This document shows positions 15,852 through 25,014 of a DNA stretch of 64,000 nucleotides, in pieces. The notes beneath the pieces are model-generated. The model did not search any database. It saw only the letters and a list, made by a program, of their open reading frames with translations, and was not told the origin of the DNA. Source of the stretch: Brumimicrobium sp041655765 (GTDB taxonomy: Bacteria > Bacteroidota > Bacteroidia > Flavobacteriales_D > Crocinitomicaceae); the NCBI GenBank assembly GCA_041655765.1, contig JBBAEU010000001.1:124001-188000 (forward strand), given 5' to 3'. The position numbers were made by a program, and so were the translations under genes. Every line of letters starts with the position of its first letter. Position 1 is the first letter of the stretch.

Positions 15852-18332
15852 GTGGAGACAAGAAAAACATATTTTATTGATGTGGTACTACCAGTTCCTA
15901 TTAACAAGCCTTTTACTTATCGTGTTCCATTTCAGATGAATGAGGTTTTAAAAGTTGGGGTTCGGGTAGTTGTCCCATTTGGGCGTTCTAAACTCCAAAC
16001 TGGAATTATTACTAAAATTCACGAAGATGTTCCTAGTTATCAAACTAAATATGCCGAAGCTATTTTAGATGACGAACCCATTATCACAGGAAAACAATGG
16101 AGGTTGTGGAATTGGATTTCTGATTACTATATGGCGCCGATTGGTGATGTAATGAACGCAGCATTGCCATCTAATTTTAAATTGGGAAGCGAAACAAAAG
16201 TCTTGCTACACCCTGATACAATCGCAGATACAAATATCTTAACCGACCAAGAATATCAAGTGTATGAGGCGTTAGAGATTCAAGAAGAATTGGATTTAAA
16301 AGAAATCTCTGAAATTCTCGGTATTAAAACGATTCAACCCATTATTAAATCAATGATTGATAAAAGGGTGATTATCTCAAGGGAAGAGTTAAACCAAAAG
16401 TATAGACCCAAAACACAACTTTTCGTTCAATTAGCGGAAGCATATAGAGAGGAAGAGCAAATTCAAGCAATTATTCAAATATTAGAAGCGGATAAAAGAA
16501 AAAGGAAACAGTTGGATGCTTTCTTGTTGTTTCTTCAAGTTGGAGGACTCAAATTGGGGAAATCAGTACCAATTTTAAGGTCTGAACTGGTTGAGTTAGG
16601 TGCTTCTCCATCATCCATTACTTCACTTGAAAAAGATGGAATATTTGAAATTCAAAGAATGGCGGTTTCTCGATTGGAAGATTTTGATGATGCAGAGAGT
16701 GAATTTAAAGAATTGTCAGTAGAACAAAACCAAGCACTTTTGAAAATCCGTGAGTCTTTCAAAGAAAACGATGTTACTTTATTGCATGGCGTAACTGGTT
16801 CTGGAAAAACAGAAATTTATGTTCAATTGATTCAAGAGCAATTAGACATGGGGAAACAAGTACTCTATCTACTTCCTGAAATTGCATTGACAACCCAGCT
16901 GATTCAGCGATTAAAAAAATATTTTGGCGATAAAATTGGTGTCTATCATTCTAAATTTAATCAAAATGAAAGGGTAGAAATCTGGAATGATTTATTATTT
17001 GACAAATCGTCTAAATACCAAATTGTTTTGGGGGCGAGAAGTGCTGTTTTTCTGCCATTTAAAAAATTGGGGTTAATCATTGTCGATGAAGAGCATGAAT
17101 CTTCTTTTAAACAATACAATCCAAGTCCAAGGTACAATGGAAGAGATGTGGCTATTGTTCTAAGCCATTTTCACGAGGCTAATGTTTTATTAGGGTCTGC
17201 AACACCGGCAATGGAGACATTTTATAATGCAAAACATGGGAAGTTTGGTTTGGTTTCTTTAAATAAAAGGTATGGAAATTTAGCACTTCCAGAGATATTT
17301 ATAGCTGATATCAGAGAAGAGAAAAAGCGAAAAACAATGCACTCTATTTTTTCGAGTCTGATGGTTGACGAGATGAAAAAGGCATTGAAGAATAAAGAAC
17401 AAATTATTTTATTTCAAAATAGAAGAGGCTATAATCCAACATGGGCATGCGAAGTGTGTGGCTGGACACCACATTGCGTAAATTGTGATGTTTCATTGAC
17501 TTACCATAAAAGCCAAAACATCTTAAAGTGTCATTATTGTAGCTATTATACGCCACCGATTGGAGTTTGTCCGAAATGTGATTCAAATCGTTTAAAAATG
17601 ATTGGATTTGGAACAGAGAAAATCGAAGATGAATTGACGATAATTTTGCCTGGCGTTCGTGTTCAAAGATTGGATTTAGATACTACAAGGCAGAAAAACA
17701 GCTACGAAAGGATTTTGGACGATTTTGGAGAGCGAAACATTGATATTCTCGTCGGAACACAAATGGTAACCAAAGGTTTGGATTTTGACAATGTTAGTCT
17801 TGTCGGAATTTTAGATGCCGATATGATGCTAAATAGGCCCGATTTTAGAGCTTTTGAACGTAGCTACCAACTGATGTCGCAAGTTGCAGGAAGGGCTGGA
17901 CGTAAAGCAAAAAGAGGAAAAGTTGTTATTCAAACCTATACACCCGACCATTGGGTAATTCAACATGTAATAAACCACGATTTTATTGGGTTTTATGAAA
18001 ATGAGATCTTAGAAAGAAAAAACTTTTTTTATCCGCCGTTTTTTAAAATCATTAATCTTACACTAAAACATCGAGATCCAAATCAATTGGATATGATGGC
18101 AGCAGAATTGGCTGATATGCTAAAAGTCCCTTTTGGCTCTCGGGTTCTAGGACCAGAATTCCCTGTTATTAAACGTGTTAACAATCTGTATATTAAGATT
18201 ATCCGCCTAAAAATTGAGAAAGAAGCATCCAACAATAAGGTGAAAAAATTATTGAAAGAGCAAATTGATATTTTTTATACTGCACCACATAATAAATCAG
18301 TGCGTTTGGCGATTGATGTTGATCCTTTATAA
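15852..18332 (+). CDS. priA: Primosomal protein N', replication restart helicase
   Basis: An 826-residue PriA, the DNA helicase that reloads the replisome at stalled forks. It has the N-terminal DNA-binding domain (YFIDVVLPVPINKPFTYRVP), Walker A GSGKTEIY near residue 320, the DEEHESSFKQ box and the eight-Cys zinc region (CEVCGW, CVNCD, CHYC, CPKC). The helicase C-terminal motifs GTQMVTKGLDF and QVAGRAGR follow. The start is a GTG at 15852, directly after a -7 promoter box. No residue needed for activity appears to be missing. Confidence 0.97.
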   Translation: METRKTYFIDVVLPVPINKPFTYRVPFQMNEVLKVGVRVVVPFGRSKLQTGIITKIHEDVPSYQTKYAEAILDDEPIITGKQWRLWNWISDYYMAPIGDVMNAALPSNFKLGSETKVLLHPDTIADTNILTDQEYQVYEALEIQEELDLKEISEILGIKTIQPIIKSMIDKRVIISREELNQKYRPKTQLFVQLAEAYREEEQIQAIIQILEADKRKRKQLDAFLLFLQVGGLKLGKSVPILRSELVELGASPSSITSLEKDGIFEIQRMAVSRLEDFDDAESEFKELSVEQNQALLKIRESFKENDVTLLHGVTGSGKTEIYVQLIQEQLDMGKQVLYLLPEIALTTQLIQRLKKYFGDKIGVYHSKFNQNERVEIWNDLLFDKSSKYQIVLGARSAVFLPFKKLGLIIVDEEHESSFKQYNPSPRYNGRDVAIVLSHFHEANVLLGSATPAMETFYNAKHGKFGLVSLNKRYGNLALPEIFIADIREEKKRKTMHSIFSSLMVDEMKKALKNKEQIILFQNRRGYNPTWACEVCGWTPHCVNCDVSLTYHKSQNILKCHYCSYYTPPIGVCPKCDSNRLKMIGFGTEKIEDELTIILPGVRVQRLDLDTTRQKNSYERILDDFGERNIDILVGTQMVTKGLDFDNVSLVGILDADMMLNRPDFRAFERSYQLMSQVAGRAGRKAKRGKVVIQTYTPDHWVIQHVINHDFIGFYENEILERKNFFYPPFFKIINLTLKHRDPNQLDMMAAELADMLKVPFGSRVLGPEFPVIKRVNNLYIKIIRLKIEKEASNNKVKKLLKEQIDIFYTAPHNKSVRLAIDVDPL

Positions 18333-18396
18333 ATCTATCATGCAATCTTCCCTTAAATCTTTAATAATTGGAACATTTTTTGATCTATTCCGTAAT

Positions 18397-19263
18397 ATGA
18401 TTATGAGATTTTTCATTTCATTTATTTTGCTTTTTGCATTCCAAGATCTATCAGCCCAAGATTTATCGGGAAGATGGTCAGGCATCCTTATGAATGCAGG
18501 GGAATCCATTTCTGAAGGAGATGTTATTTATCTGCAGTTAGAATCTACGGGTAATAATTTTTCTGGTTTATCAAGAGTTGAACTTATCGATAATGAAATT
18601 GAGTTTGCAACAAAAGAAATAAAAGGGGTTTTTGATGGAGAACATCTTACCCTTAAAGATGATATAATTCGTCGTTCCTCAAAAACGCGTTTATCTCCAG
18701 AATGTAAGTTAGCTTTTGAATTAAAATATTATCCTGAAAGTGCTTATTTAAAGGGAAAGTATTCGAGTCCAGATTGTAGAAGTAAATTCGGGGAAGTAGT
18801 CTTCTTTAGAGCTAATCATGAAGTGAATATAGAAAAAGAACCCACTTCAACGCATTTATGGAGAACATTTTTTACAAGAAACTACGAGAAAGGTTATCCT
18901 GCCCCTGAAATTTTAAAAAAAGAACAACAAAATTTCAAGTTTGAAACCATTCATTTTGATTTCGATAAAGCAGAAATCCGACCTGAATACAAAGAGTTTT
19001 TAGATAGGATGGCAAGAATTTTAGATGCAGTTCACGATTTAAGGGTGAAAATCACAGGGCATACCGACGGAGAAGGAACTGATGATTACAATATGGATTT
19101 ATCTGAACGAAGAGCGGATGCACTAAGGGATTATTTTAAGAAACGGGGCGTTGAACCTGAAAAATTAGAAATAGATTTTAAAGGGAAACGACAGCCTGTA
19201 AGTTCAAACCAGACGAAAGAAGGGCGTCAAGAAAATAGGAGAGTGGTATTTGAGTTTATTTAA
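18397..19263 (+). CDS. OmpA-family protein with lipocalin-like N-terminal region
   Basis: A 288-residue secreted or outer-membrane-associated protein. The signal peptide (MIMRFFISF... QDLSAQ) fixes the start at 18397 or 18403; earlier in-frame ATGs at 18265 and 18340 overlap or abut priA and give no signal. The N-terminal half is beta-rich (DLSGRWSGILMN), and residues about 185-288 form an OmpA peptidoglycan-binding domain with FDFDKAEIRPEY, ITGHTDGEGTDDYN, LSERRADALRDYF and RRVVFEF. It probably anchors an envelope component to the cell wall. Its last 8 nt overlap the convergent DUF2797 gene. Confidence 0.88.
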   Translation: MIMRFFISFILLFAFQDLSAQDLSGRWSGILMNAGESISEGDVIYLQLESTGNNFSGLSRVELIDNEIEFATKEIKGVFDGEHLTLKDDIIRRSSKTRLSPECKLAFELKYYPESAYLKGKYSSPDCRSKFGEVVFFRANHEVNIEKEPTSTHLWRTFFTRNYEKGYPAPEILKKEQQNFKFETIHFDFDKAEIRPEYKEFLDRMARILDAVHDLRVKITGHTDGEGTDDYNMDLSERRADALRDYFKKRGVEPEKLEIDFKGKRQPVSSNQTKEGRQENRRVVFEFI

Positions 19264-20080
19264 CCCGAAAATCAACTTCATACCCAATGTGTTTTCGGAT
19301 ATTCATCACACGATCATTATCAAATAAGAAATATTGACCTTTTATTCCTAATAATTTCCCAGTAACCAAAGGTTGTTTATCAAGACTTAAACTTTTTACT
19401 TTATTTGGAAATTGAAGTACAGGATATTCAATGTTAGTTATTTCGTCTTCTTCTGAGATGTATTGGCTAATATCTTCTGGCAACAACTCTTCCAAACGCC
19501 ATTTTTCTTCTTCTAAATCTATGGTTTCGTCAATTCCATTTGTTAGCATTTTCCGCCAATTGGTTTTATCTGTATAGGCAGACTTTAAAGCAACTTCAAT
19601 TACACCAGCCAAATAGCGATTGGGTGTTTCAGCTAAAATTATTGCTGAACTTGCGCCTTGGTCAATCCAGCGTGTAGGAATTTGCGTTTCTCTTGTTACA
19701 CCAACTTTTACAACATCGGTTGCAGCTAAATAAACAATATGTGTACGGTTATGGTATTTTTCTTCCCATTCAACATCTCGTCCTTCTCCAAGGTGGGCGC
19801 GACATAGTTCTGGTTTGATGATACATTCAGCAGCTTCTGGTGAGTTTTTAAAACAAGCATAACAAAAACCTTGGTTAAACGAAGTTTTGGTTTTGGCACC
19901 ACAAATTTTACAAAAAATATTGCCAGTATATTGAAAGGAGATCTCTTGCCCAATAAGTTCATTTAAAGCAAATTCATTTTCCTCTTGTGCACTGGTTTTA
20001 AAATAGCGCATAGAGTAATGAACTTTTTCATTTTCATCTAAATGAACAGGCATTTTTCGAAATTCTCCAATAAAATTCAT
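19256..20080 (-). CDS. DUF2797 protein with zinc-ribbon-like cysteines
   Basis: A 274-residue protein matching the DUF2797 pattern: CKICG and CYACFK cysteine pairs (probable zinc ribbon), then CRAHLGEGRDVEWE, a YLAATDVVKVGVTR segment and RWIDQGASSAIILA. The middle segment is reminiscent of GIY-YIG-type folds (YxxxxxxVKVGVT), but I do not claim nuclease activity. The ATG at 20080 is used; 20110 would overlap the upstream transporter gene. It lies 10 nt downstream of the transporter stop, so the nuclease, transporter and DUF2797 genes look like one operon. Confidence 0.82.
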   Translation of the reverse strand: MNFIGEFRKMPVHLDENEKVHYSMRYFKTSAQEENEFALNELIGQEISFQYTGNIFCKICGAKTKTSFNQGFCYACFKNSPEAAECIIKPELCRAHLGEGRDVEWEEKYHNRTHIVYLAATDVVKVGVTRETQIPTRWIDQGASSAIILAETPNRYLAGVIEVALKSAYTDKTNWRKMLTNGIDETIDLEEEKWRLEELLPEDISQYISEEDEITNIEYPVLQFPNKVKSLSLDKQPLVTGKLLGIKGQYFLFDNDRVMNIRKHIGYEVDFRVK

Positions 20081-20090
20081 TGTTTTTGAC

Positions 20091-21722
20091 TTAAAATAAA
20101 GTACCGACAATTACTGCGGTCGTCATACATGCAAGTGTTCCTCCAATAAGAGCTGTTACTCCATATCTTGCTAATGTCGATTTTTTTTCAGGTACCAAAG
20201 CCCCAATCCCTCCAACTTGTATCCCAATGGAAGAGATATTTGAAAAACCACAGAGGACATAAGTACCAATGATAACTGATTTTTGAGTTAATTCATCTTG
20301 TAATTCGGCTAAATGTGGATAGGCAACAAACTCGTTGATAATGGTTTTTTCTCCAAGAAGTTGACCAATTATCATTGCGTCTTGCCAAGGAACGCCCATC
20401 AACCAAGATACAGGAGCAAGAATATTTCCAACAATATATTGAAACGAAAGTTCGGTGTAAAGTGATGAATTAAGTGCAATAATATCATTCAATCCTGTCC
20501 AAAAACCAACTTTTCCTAATATAAAATTGGCCAAGGCAATTAGTGAGACAAATACAAGCAACATAGCAGCTACATTTGCCGCAAGTTTTAATCCATCAAC
20601 AGTTCCATTTGAAATAGCTTCAAGAGCATTTACACCTAACTTATCTTTAGATACAGTTAAATCTTCATTAAATTTCTCTACTTCTGGGAGCAAAATCTTA
20701 GAAAAAACAATGGCAGCTGGAGCCGACATTAATGAAGCTGTTAACAAATGCTTTGCAAAAAAAACTTGTTGAGCAGGGTCGCCACCTCCTAGAAAACCAA
20801 TATAAGCTGCTAAAACACCTCCTGCAATCGTTGCCATTCCTCCTGTCATTAAACAGACAATTTCACTATCTGTCATTTTGTTGAGATATGGTTTTACTAG
20901 AAAAGGAGCTTCTGTTTGTCCTAAGAAAACGTTTCCTGCAGCTGATATACTTTCAGCTCCAGAAAGTCCCATAACTCGCTTCATTAACCAAGCCATTCCA
21001 TACACAATTTTTTGAAGAATTCCCCAATAATAGAACAAGCTAGAAAGCGCAGAGAAAAATAGGATAGAAGGTAAAACCCAAGTAACAAAGTTAACAACCA
21101 TGGGCGACATTTCTCCTGTAATTACACTTGAAAATAGAAACATTGCCCCTTCGTGAGACATATCTACAACCTTAACGAACGCTTGGGATAGAAAATCGAA
21201 TATTTTTTCAATAAAAGGAACTTCTAAAATGAGAACAGCGATAATTATTTGCAGTAAAATTCCTTTTATTACCAAAGGCCAGTTGATACGTTTCCTGTTT
21301 TTACTAAATAAATAAGCAATAACGAGTAAAGAGATTAATCCAATAAACCCCCTCAATAAACCATAGCCAGATAAGGATGCTTCTACGGTTTTATCATCTG
21401 TTAAAAATGTAATGCGTTTTCCATCTTTTTCTAAGGCAAATTTAGTGTCAATATTCGTTAAAATTTTAAATGATTCAGTAACAGTACTGTCTTTTAGAAC
21501 TCCTGTTAGATGAAGTGAATTGTCAGAAATAGTATATTGGCCTTCTGTTAGTTTTGTTAACAGCGTATCATTTGTGTAAAAACTATTGTTATCTTTAAGT
21601 TCTAACGTGAATTTTCGGCGGAACCAATCCTGATTACCTTCTTCGGCAAAAAGAGGGAAAAGACTTATAAAGATTAAAGATACTGAAAAGAAAATTTTAG
21701 GAAGTACGCTTGTTAATTTCAT
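20091..21722 (-). CDS. NupC-family concentrative nucleoside transporter with periplasmic N-terminal domain
   Basis: A 543-residue protein. Residues 1-26 look like a signal peptide (ending LFPLFAEEG) and about 27-115 form a soluble beta-rich domain, so this part should face the periplasm. The transporter follows: paired short helices, the nucleoside-binding GQTEAPFLV motif near residue 270, GGMATIAGGVLAAY and the C-terminal GFSNISSIGIQVGG. It imports nucleosides with H+ or Na+. The start overlaps the 3' end of the nuclease gene by 26 nt, which implies translational coupling. Confidence 0.9.
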   Translation of the reverse strand: MKLTSVLPKIFFSVSLIFISLFPLFAEEGNQDWFRRKFTLELKDNNSFYTNDTLLTKLTEGQYTISDNSLHLTGVLKDSTVTESFKILTNIDTKFALEKDGKRITFLTDDKTVEASLSGYGLLRGFIGLISLLVIAYLFSKNRKRINWPLVIKGILLQIIIAVLILEVPFIEKIFDFLSQAFVKVVDMSHEGAMFLFSSVITGEMSPMVVNFVTWVLPSILFFSALSSLFYYWGILQKIVYGMAWLMKRVMGLSGAESISAAGNVFLGQTEAPFLVKPYLNKMTDSEIVCLMTGGMATIAGGVLAAYIGFLGGGDPAQQVFFAKHLLTASLMSAPAAIVFSKILLPEVEKFNEDLTVSKDKLGVNALEAISNGTVDGLKLAANVAAMLLVFVSLIALANFILGKVGFWTGLNDIIALNSSLYTELSFQYIVGNILAPVSWLMGVPWQDAMIIGQLLGEKTIINEFVAYPHLAELQDELTQKSVIIGTYVLCGFSNISSIGIQVGGIGALVPEKKSTLARYGVTALIGGTLACMTTAVIVGTLF

Positions 21723-22296
21723 CTCTTATTTTTGATGCTAGTTCATAGTTTTCGTCTTCAACAGCTTTGTCTAAATGCTGATTCAATTCTTCGAGCGTTA
21801 AACTAGCTAATTGATTAACACTCGTCTCTTTTTTAGGTTCACTTTCTAAAGGATAAACATCTTCAGACTCTTCAGATTCTCCTTCTTGGTCTAGTCGCAA
21901 TCCAGCGGAACCCAAAATAGATTCATAGGTATAGACTTTACATTTGAATCGAACAGCTATGGCAATTGCATCAGAAGTTCTTGTATCCAACTCAATTTCT
22001 TTTCCGTCTTTTTCACAGATTAATTTAGAGAAGAATACACCTTCTTTTAGCTTATAAATGATAACCTCTTTAATGGATATATCAAAAGATTCAGCAAAAT
22101 TTTTAAATAAATCATGTGTTAATGGTCGCGATGGAATCATATTTTCCAATTCTATTGCAATGGCTTGTGCTTCAAAGCCTCCAATTATAATTGGCAGTCT
22201 TCTTTTACCTCCAACCTCCGACAAAACCAAGGCGTATGCCCCAGATTGTGTTTGACTATAAGATAATCCAATTATTTCAAGTTCTACTTTCTCCAT
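21697..22296 (-). CDS. Bifunctional nuclease family (BFN/DUF151) protein with C-terminal UVR motif
   Basis: A 199-residue protein. Residues 1-135 are a BFN/DUF151 domain with LPIIIGGFEAQAIAIELE, PLTHDLF and the LDTRTSDAIAIAVR motif. After an acidic linker (EGESEESEDVYPLE), residues about 160-197 form a UVR helix hairpin (LNQHLDKAVEDENYELASKIRDEI), as in UvrB/UvrC and McsA. BFN proteins have been reported to act on DNA and RNA; the UVR motif suggests a protein partner. It is the first gene of a three-gene operon with the nucleoside transporter. Confidence 0.88.
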   Translation of the reverse strand: MEKVELEIIGLSYSQTQSGAYALVLSEVGGKRRLPIIIGGFEAQAIAIELENMIPSRPLTHDLFKNFAESFDISIKEVIIYKLKEGVFFSKLICEKDGKEIELDTRTSDAIAIAVRFKCKVYTYESILGSAGLRLDQEGESEESEDVYPLESEPKKETSVNQLASLTLEELNQHLDKAVEDENYELASKIRDEINKRTS

Positions 22297-22335
22297 ATAA
22301 GGATAAAACCTTCTGTTAGTATTTTTATTATATAA

Positions 22336-22361
22336 ATTAGGGAAGCGGTAGCCTCCCTAAT
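22336..22361 (-). terminator. Hairpin downstream of etfA
   Basis: ATTAGGGA (22336-22343) and TCCCTAAT (22354-22361) form a perfect eight-pair stem, extended by an inner GC/GC. On the minus strand it follows the etfA stop by 37 nt and runs into an AT-rich stretch rather than a pure T-tract, so termination is likely but not certain. Confidence 0.55.
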
Positions 22362-22398
22362 CCAATTTATCGTAAAAATAACATTTATTTTTGAAAGT

Positions 22399-23340
22399 TT
22401 AGTTAGAAGCCTTGAATTTTTTCACTGCTTCTATTAAACGAGGAACAACTTCAAACGCATCACCTATCACTCCATAGTCGGCAGCTTTAAAGAAAGGTGC
22501 TTCCTCATCAGTATTGATTACGACCATAACTTTCGAACCATTTACACCTGCTAAATGCTGAATTGCACCAGAAATACCGATTGCAATGTAAAGATTTGGT
22601 CGAATGGCAACTCCTGTTTGTCCTACGTGTTCGTGGTGAGGTCTCCATCCTGAGTCAGCAACTGGTCGAGAACAAGCTGTAGCAGCTCCTAATTCTTTTG
22701 CCAGTTCTTCAATCATTCCCCAATTTTCTGGGCCTTTCATTCCACGCCCTGCAGAAACAACCAATTCAGCTTCAGTTAGTGGAATATCTCCTTCTGGAAC
22801 TTTTGTTCCCGTAACTTTTACTTTTGATTCTCCTACATTTCCATCAAATTCTTCAATCGAAGCTGTACCTCCAACCTCTTCTAAAGGAATTGAGTTTGGT
22901 AAAAGAGAAATTACCTTTTTATCTGTATTTACTTTTAATTGTCCGAATGCTTTCCCTGAAAATACATTTACAGAAATTGTTCCGTCGCTTTGTGGTAATC
23001 CTGTTGCACCACTAACCAACCCTGCGCTTAATTTTACAGAAACACGTGGTGCAATGGCCTTACCATAAACATCTGCAGAGAACAAAATTGTATTTGAACC
23101 TTCTTTTTCAGCAGCTGCAACAACCATTTTTGCTACTTGTTGTCCATCTATACCTTCAAAAGAACGGTCAACCAAAACTTTAGAAGCTCCGTATTTCCCT
23201 AATTCAGATAATGTACTTTCGCTTGCATTACCATTGGTAACAACTGTTACATCTCCTATTTTTTTTCCATAAGTAACAACTTCAAATCCGTTTTTAGCGA
23301 TTTTGTCTCCGTTACTGTTTACATATACTAATATTGACAT
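22399..23340 (-). CDS. etfA: Electron transfer flavoprotein subunit alpha
   Basis: A 313-residue EtfA. The C-terminal FAD-binding domain is intact, with VVSAGRGMKGPENWG, ATACSRPVADSGWRP, the HVGQTGVAIRPNLYIAIGISG run and VVINTDEEAPFF. With EtfB it carries electrons from acyl-CoA dehydrogenases to the quinone pool in the cytoplasm. It lies 20 nt downstream of etfB in the same operon. Confidence 0.97.
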   Translation of the reverse strand: MSILVYVNSNGDKIAKNGFEVVTYGKKIGDVTVVTNGNASESTLSELGKYGASKVLVDRSFEGIDGQQVAKMVVAAAEKEGSNTILFSADVYGKAIAPRVSVKLSAGLVSGATGLPQSDGTISVNVFSGKAFGQLKVNTDKKVISLLPNSIPLEEVGGTASIEEFDGNVGESKVKVTGTKVPEGDIPLTEAELVVSAGRGMKGPENWGMIEELAKELGAATACSRPVADSGWRPHHEHVGQTGVAIRPNLYIAIGISGAIQHLAGVNGSKVMVVINTDEEAPFFKAADYGVIGDAFEVVPRLIEAVKKFKASN

Positions 23341-23360
23341 ATCTAATTTCTTTTTGATTC

Positions 23361-24101
23361 TTAAATTACTTTCGCTTCAGTGTGTAACAGCTCTACCAAT
23401 TCATCCATATTGTTAGGGTCAATTAATTTGACAGCAGATTTTGGAGCTGGTAATGAATACTTAACAAATGAAGTATATTCGTTTGCACCTGAGGCAGGAA
23501 CAACTTTCAATGGTTTAGTTCGTGCAGCCATAATTCCTCTCATGTTTGGAATTCTTTGTTCTGCCATTCCTTTTGTACAACTAACAACAAATGGTAAATC
23601 AACTTCTACTGATTGAACTCCTCCAACAATTTCTTGATCAAGTTTAGCCGTGTTTCCACTTAACTCCATGCTTTCTGCTTCAGCAATAAATGGAAGATCT
23701 AAATGTTCAGCTAACATTCCTGCAATTTGTGAACCGTTATAATCAATGGTTTGACTTCCAAGAAGGATAATATCATAACCTTCAGATTTTGCGTAATTTG
23801 CTATTTCTGTTGCAACTTGACTTGCATCTGTTGCCTTTAGATCGATTCTTACCGCATCATCTGCACCAATTGCTAGAGCCTTACGTATAATTGCATCATC
23901 TTCAGCAGTTCCAACAGTGATTGTCGTAACCGTACCTCCATTGGCTTCTTTTAATTCGATTCCTTTAACCAAAGCATACCATTCATCTTGTGGATTGATA
24001 ATGTATTTTACTCCGTCCTCATTGAATTTAGTGTCATTCTCCGTAAACGAAATTTTTGTCGTTGTATCTGGAGATTTACTAATACAAACTAATATTTTCA
24101 T
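23361..24101 (-). CDS. etfB: Electron transfer flavoprotein subunit beta
   Basis: A 246-residue EtfB. It starts MKILVCISKSPDT and includes INPQDEWYALVKGIELKE, the AMP-binding-region segment LLGSQTIDYNGSQIAGMLAE and the KGMAEQRIPNMRGIMAART recognition loop used to dock dehydrogenases. It precedes etfA by 20 nt. A -7 box (TATTTTTG, 24155-24148 on the minus strand) about 45 nt upstream probably drives the pair. Confidence 0.97.
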   Translation of the reverse strand: MKILVCISKSPDTTTKISFTENDTKFNEDGVKYIINPQDEWYALVKGIELKEANGGTVTTITVGTAEDDAIIRKALAIGADDAVRIDLKATDASQVATEIANYAKSEGYDIILLGSQTIDYNGSQIAGMLAEHLDLPFIAEAESMELSGNTAKLDQEIVGGVQSVEVDLPFVVSCTKGMAEQRIPNMRGIMAARTKPLKVVPASGANEYTSFVKYSLPAPKSAVKLIDPNNMDELVELLHTEAKVI

Positions 24102-24147
24102 ATTGTTATATTTTATATTTATGTATAATTTACTTTTTACTTGACTA

Positions 24148-24155
24148 CAAAAATA
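24148..24155 (-). promoter_or_regulatory. etfBA -7 box TATTTTTG
   Basis: Exact TAnnTTTG on the minus strand, 46 nt upstream of etfB. The -33 TTG is not clearly placed. Confidence 0.4.
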
Positions 24156-24266
24156 ACAAAACTTTCAAATAAATACTGAAAAATTATATATGTATGCATA
24201 GCAAATTGAATTATGTCAGTTTTTTTTGTGATTTGTCTTTAATCCATAAAAGGAAAAGACTTGGAT

Positions 24267-24298
24267 TTGAAATCAGATTGGTTTATCAAGTATATTTG
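24267..24298 (+). promoter_or_regulatory. tatA-like upstream promoter, TTG-N21-TATATTTG
   Basis: TTG at 24267-24269 and TATATTTG at 24291-24298 fit the consensus exactly and would give a leader of about 60 nt. A second -7 box lies closer to the gene. Confidence 0.55.
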
Positions 24299-24350
24299 TG
24301 AGTTGTTTGAGTTAGTTAATATTCTGATGATTTATTCCATCTAAATTTCT

Positions 24351-24358
24351 TAACTTTG
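24351..24358 (+). promoter_or_regulatory. Proximal -7 box TAACTTTG, 4 nt before tatA start
   Basis: Exact TAnnTTTG; only CATC separates it from the ATG at 24363. Use of this box would give a leaderless or near-leaderless mRNA. Confidence 0.45.
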
Positions 24359-24362
24359 CATC

Positions 24363-24749
24363 ATGATTCTATTTTTAGAAAGTATTGGAACTGGAGAAAT
24401 CATTTTGATTCTTTTTTTTGTACTCGTATTTTTTGGTGCAGAAAGCATTCCTGGTTTGGCACGTAACTTAGGTAAAGGGATTCGTCAGATAAAAGATGCT
24501 ACGCAAGATGTGCAAGATGAGATACTGAAATCTACAACTGAAATGCGTCGAGAGATGAATGCCAATAAAGCCATGCAAGATGCAAAAGATATGATTAAAA
24601 AACCGATGGAAGAATTTAAGAATAAATTAGAAGAGGGAGGTCACCAAATCAAAAATAACTTAGAAAAACAAGGTAAAGAAATTCAAGAGAACATCGAGGC
24701 TATGGACGAGGACAAAAAAATCGATAAAAACGAAGAAATTGATGGATAA
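24363..24749 (+). CDS. tatA: Twin-arginine translocase TatA/TatB-like protein
   Basis: A 128-residue protein with the TatA layout: a short N-terminus, one transmembrane helix (about residues 8-24, IGTGEIILILFFVLVFFG), the FG hinge, then an amphipathic helix (IPGLARNLGKGIRQIKDA). The long charged tail ends in an Asp/Lys-rich stretch. TatA forms the pore that exports folded proteins. The tail is longer than minimal TatA, so a TatB-like role is possible. tatC is not in the window. Confidence 0.85.
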   Translation: MILFLESIGTGEIILILFFVLVFFGAESIPGLARNLGKGIRQIKDATQDVQDEILKSTTEMRREMNANKAMQDAKDMIKKPMEEFKNKLEEGGHQIKNNLEKQGKEIQENIEAMDEDKKIDKNEEIDG

Positions 24750-24787
24750 AGTTTCTTTATGCTGTTTTTACTATCCTTTTGTAACTT

Positions 24788-24817
24788 TTGCATGAATAAC
24801 AAGGTATTTTAACTTTG
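24788..24817 (+). promoter_or_regulatory. Orphan promoter, TTG-N19-TAACTTTG
   Basis: TTG at 24788-24790 and TAACTTTG at 24810-24817 are exact consensus elements at ideal spacing, but no coding gene follows on this strand before the convergent ftsK. Confidence 0.45.
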
Positions 24818-24822
24818 TTAAT

Positions 24823-24892
24823 AATCTAACTCATTTAAATCTACAAGGTTTTATCTTCTTGTGTTAATCTGTATTTTTTGTCTTTTTTTTCA
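24823..24892 (+). ncRNA. Candidate small RNA between tatA and ftsK
   Basis: Tentative. A full consensus promoter (24788-24817) points into an ORF-free stretch. About 20 nt into the predicted transcript, ACAAG (24843-24847) and CTTGT (24858-24862) form a short hairpin, followed by T-rich tracts including eight Ts near 24883-24890. The stem is only five pairs, so termination may be weak. Nothing is known of its function, and read-through would run antisense to the 3' end of ftsK. Confidence 0.25.
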
Positions 24893-25014
24893 TCTGTCCA
24901 AGTTACGAAAGACCATGCAGTGGAATTAATTTATAGGTTTTACTTGTCGTATTTTGTGTAATATTCATGAGTGACGCAGAGTAAGTATAAGATTTTATTT
25001 GTGTATTTGCAATT

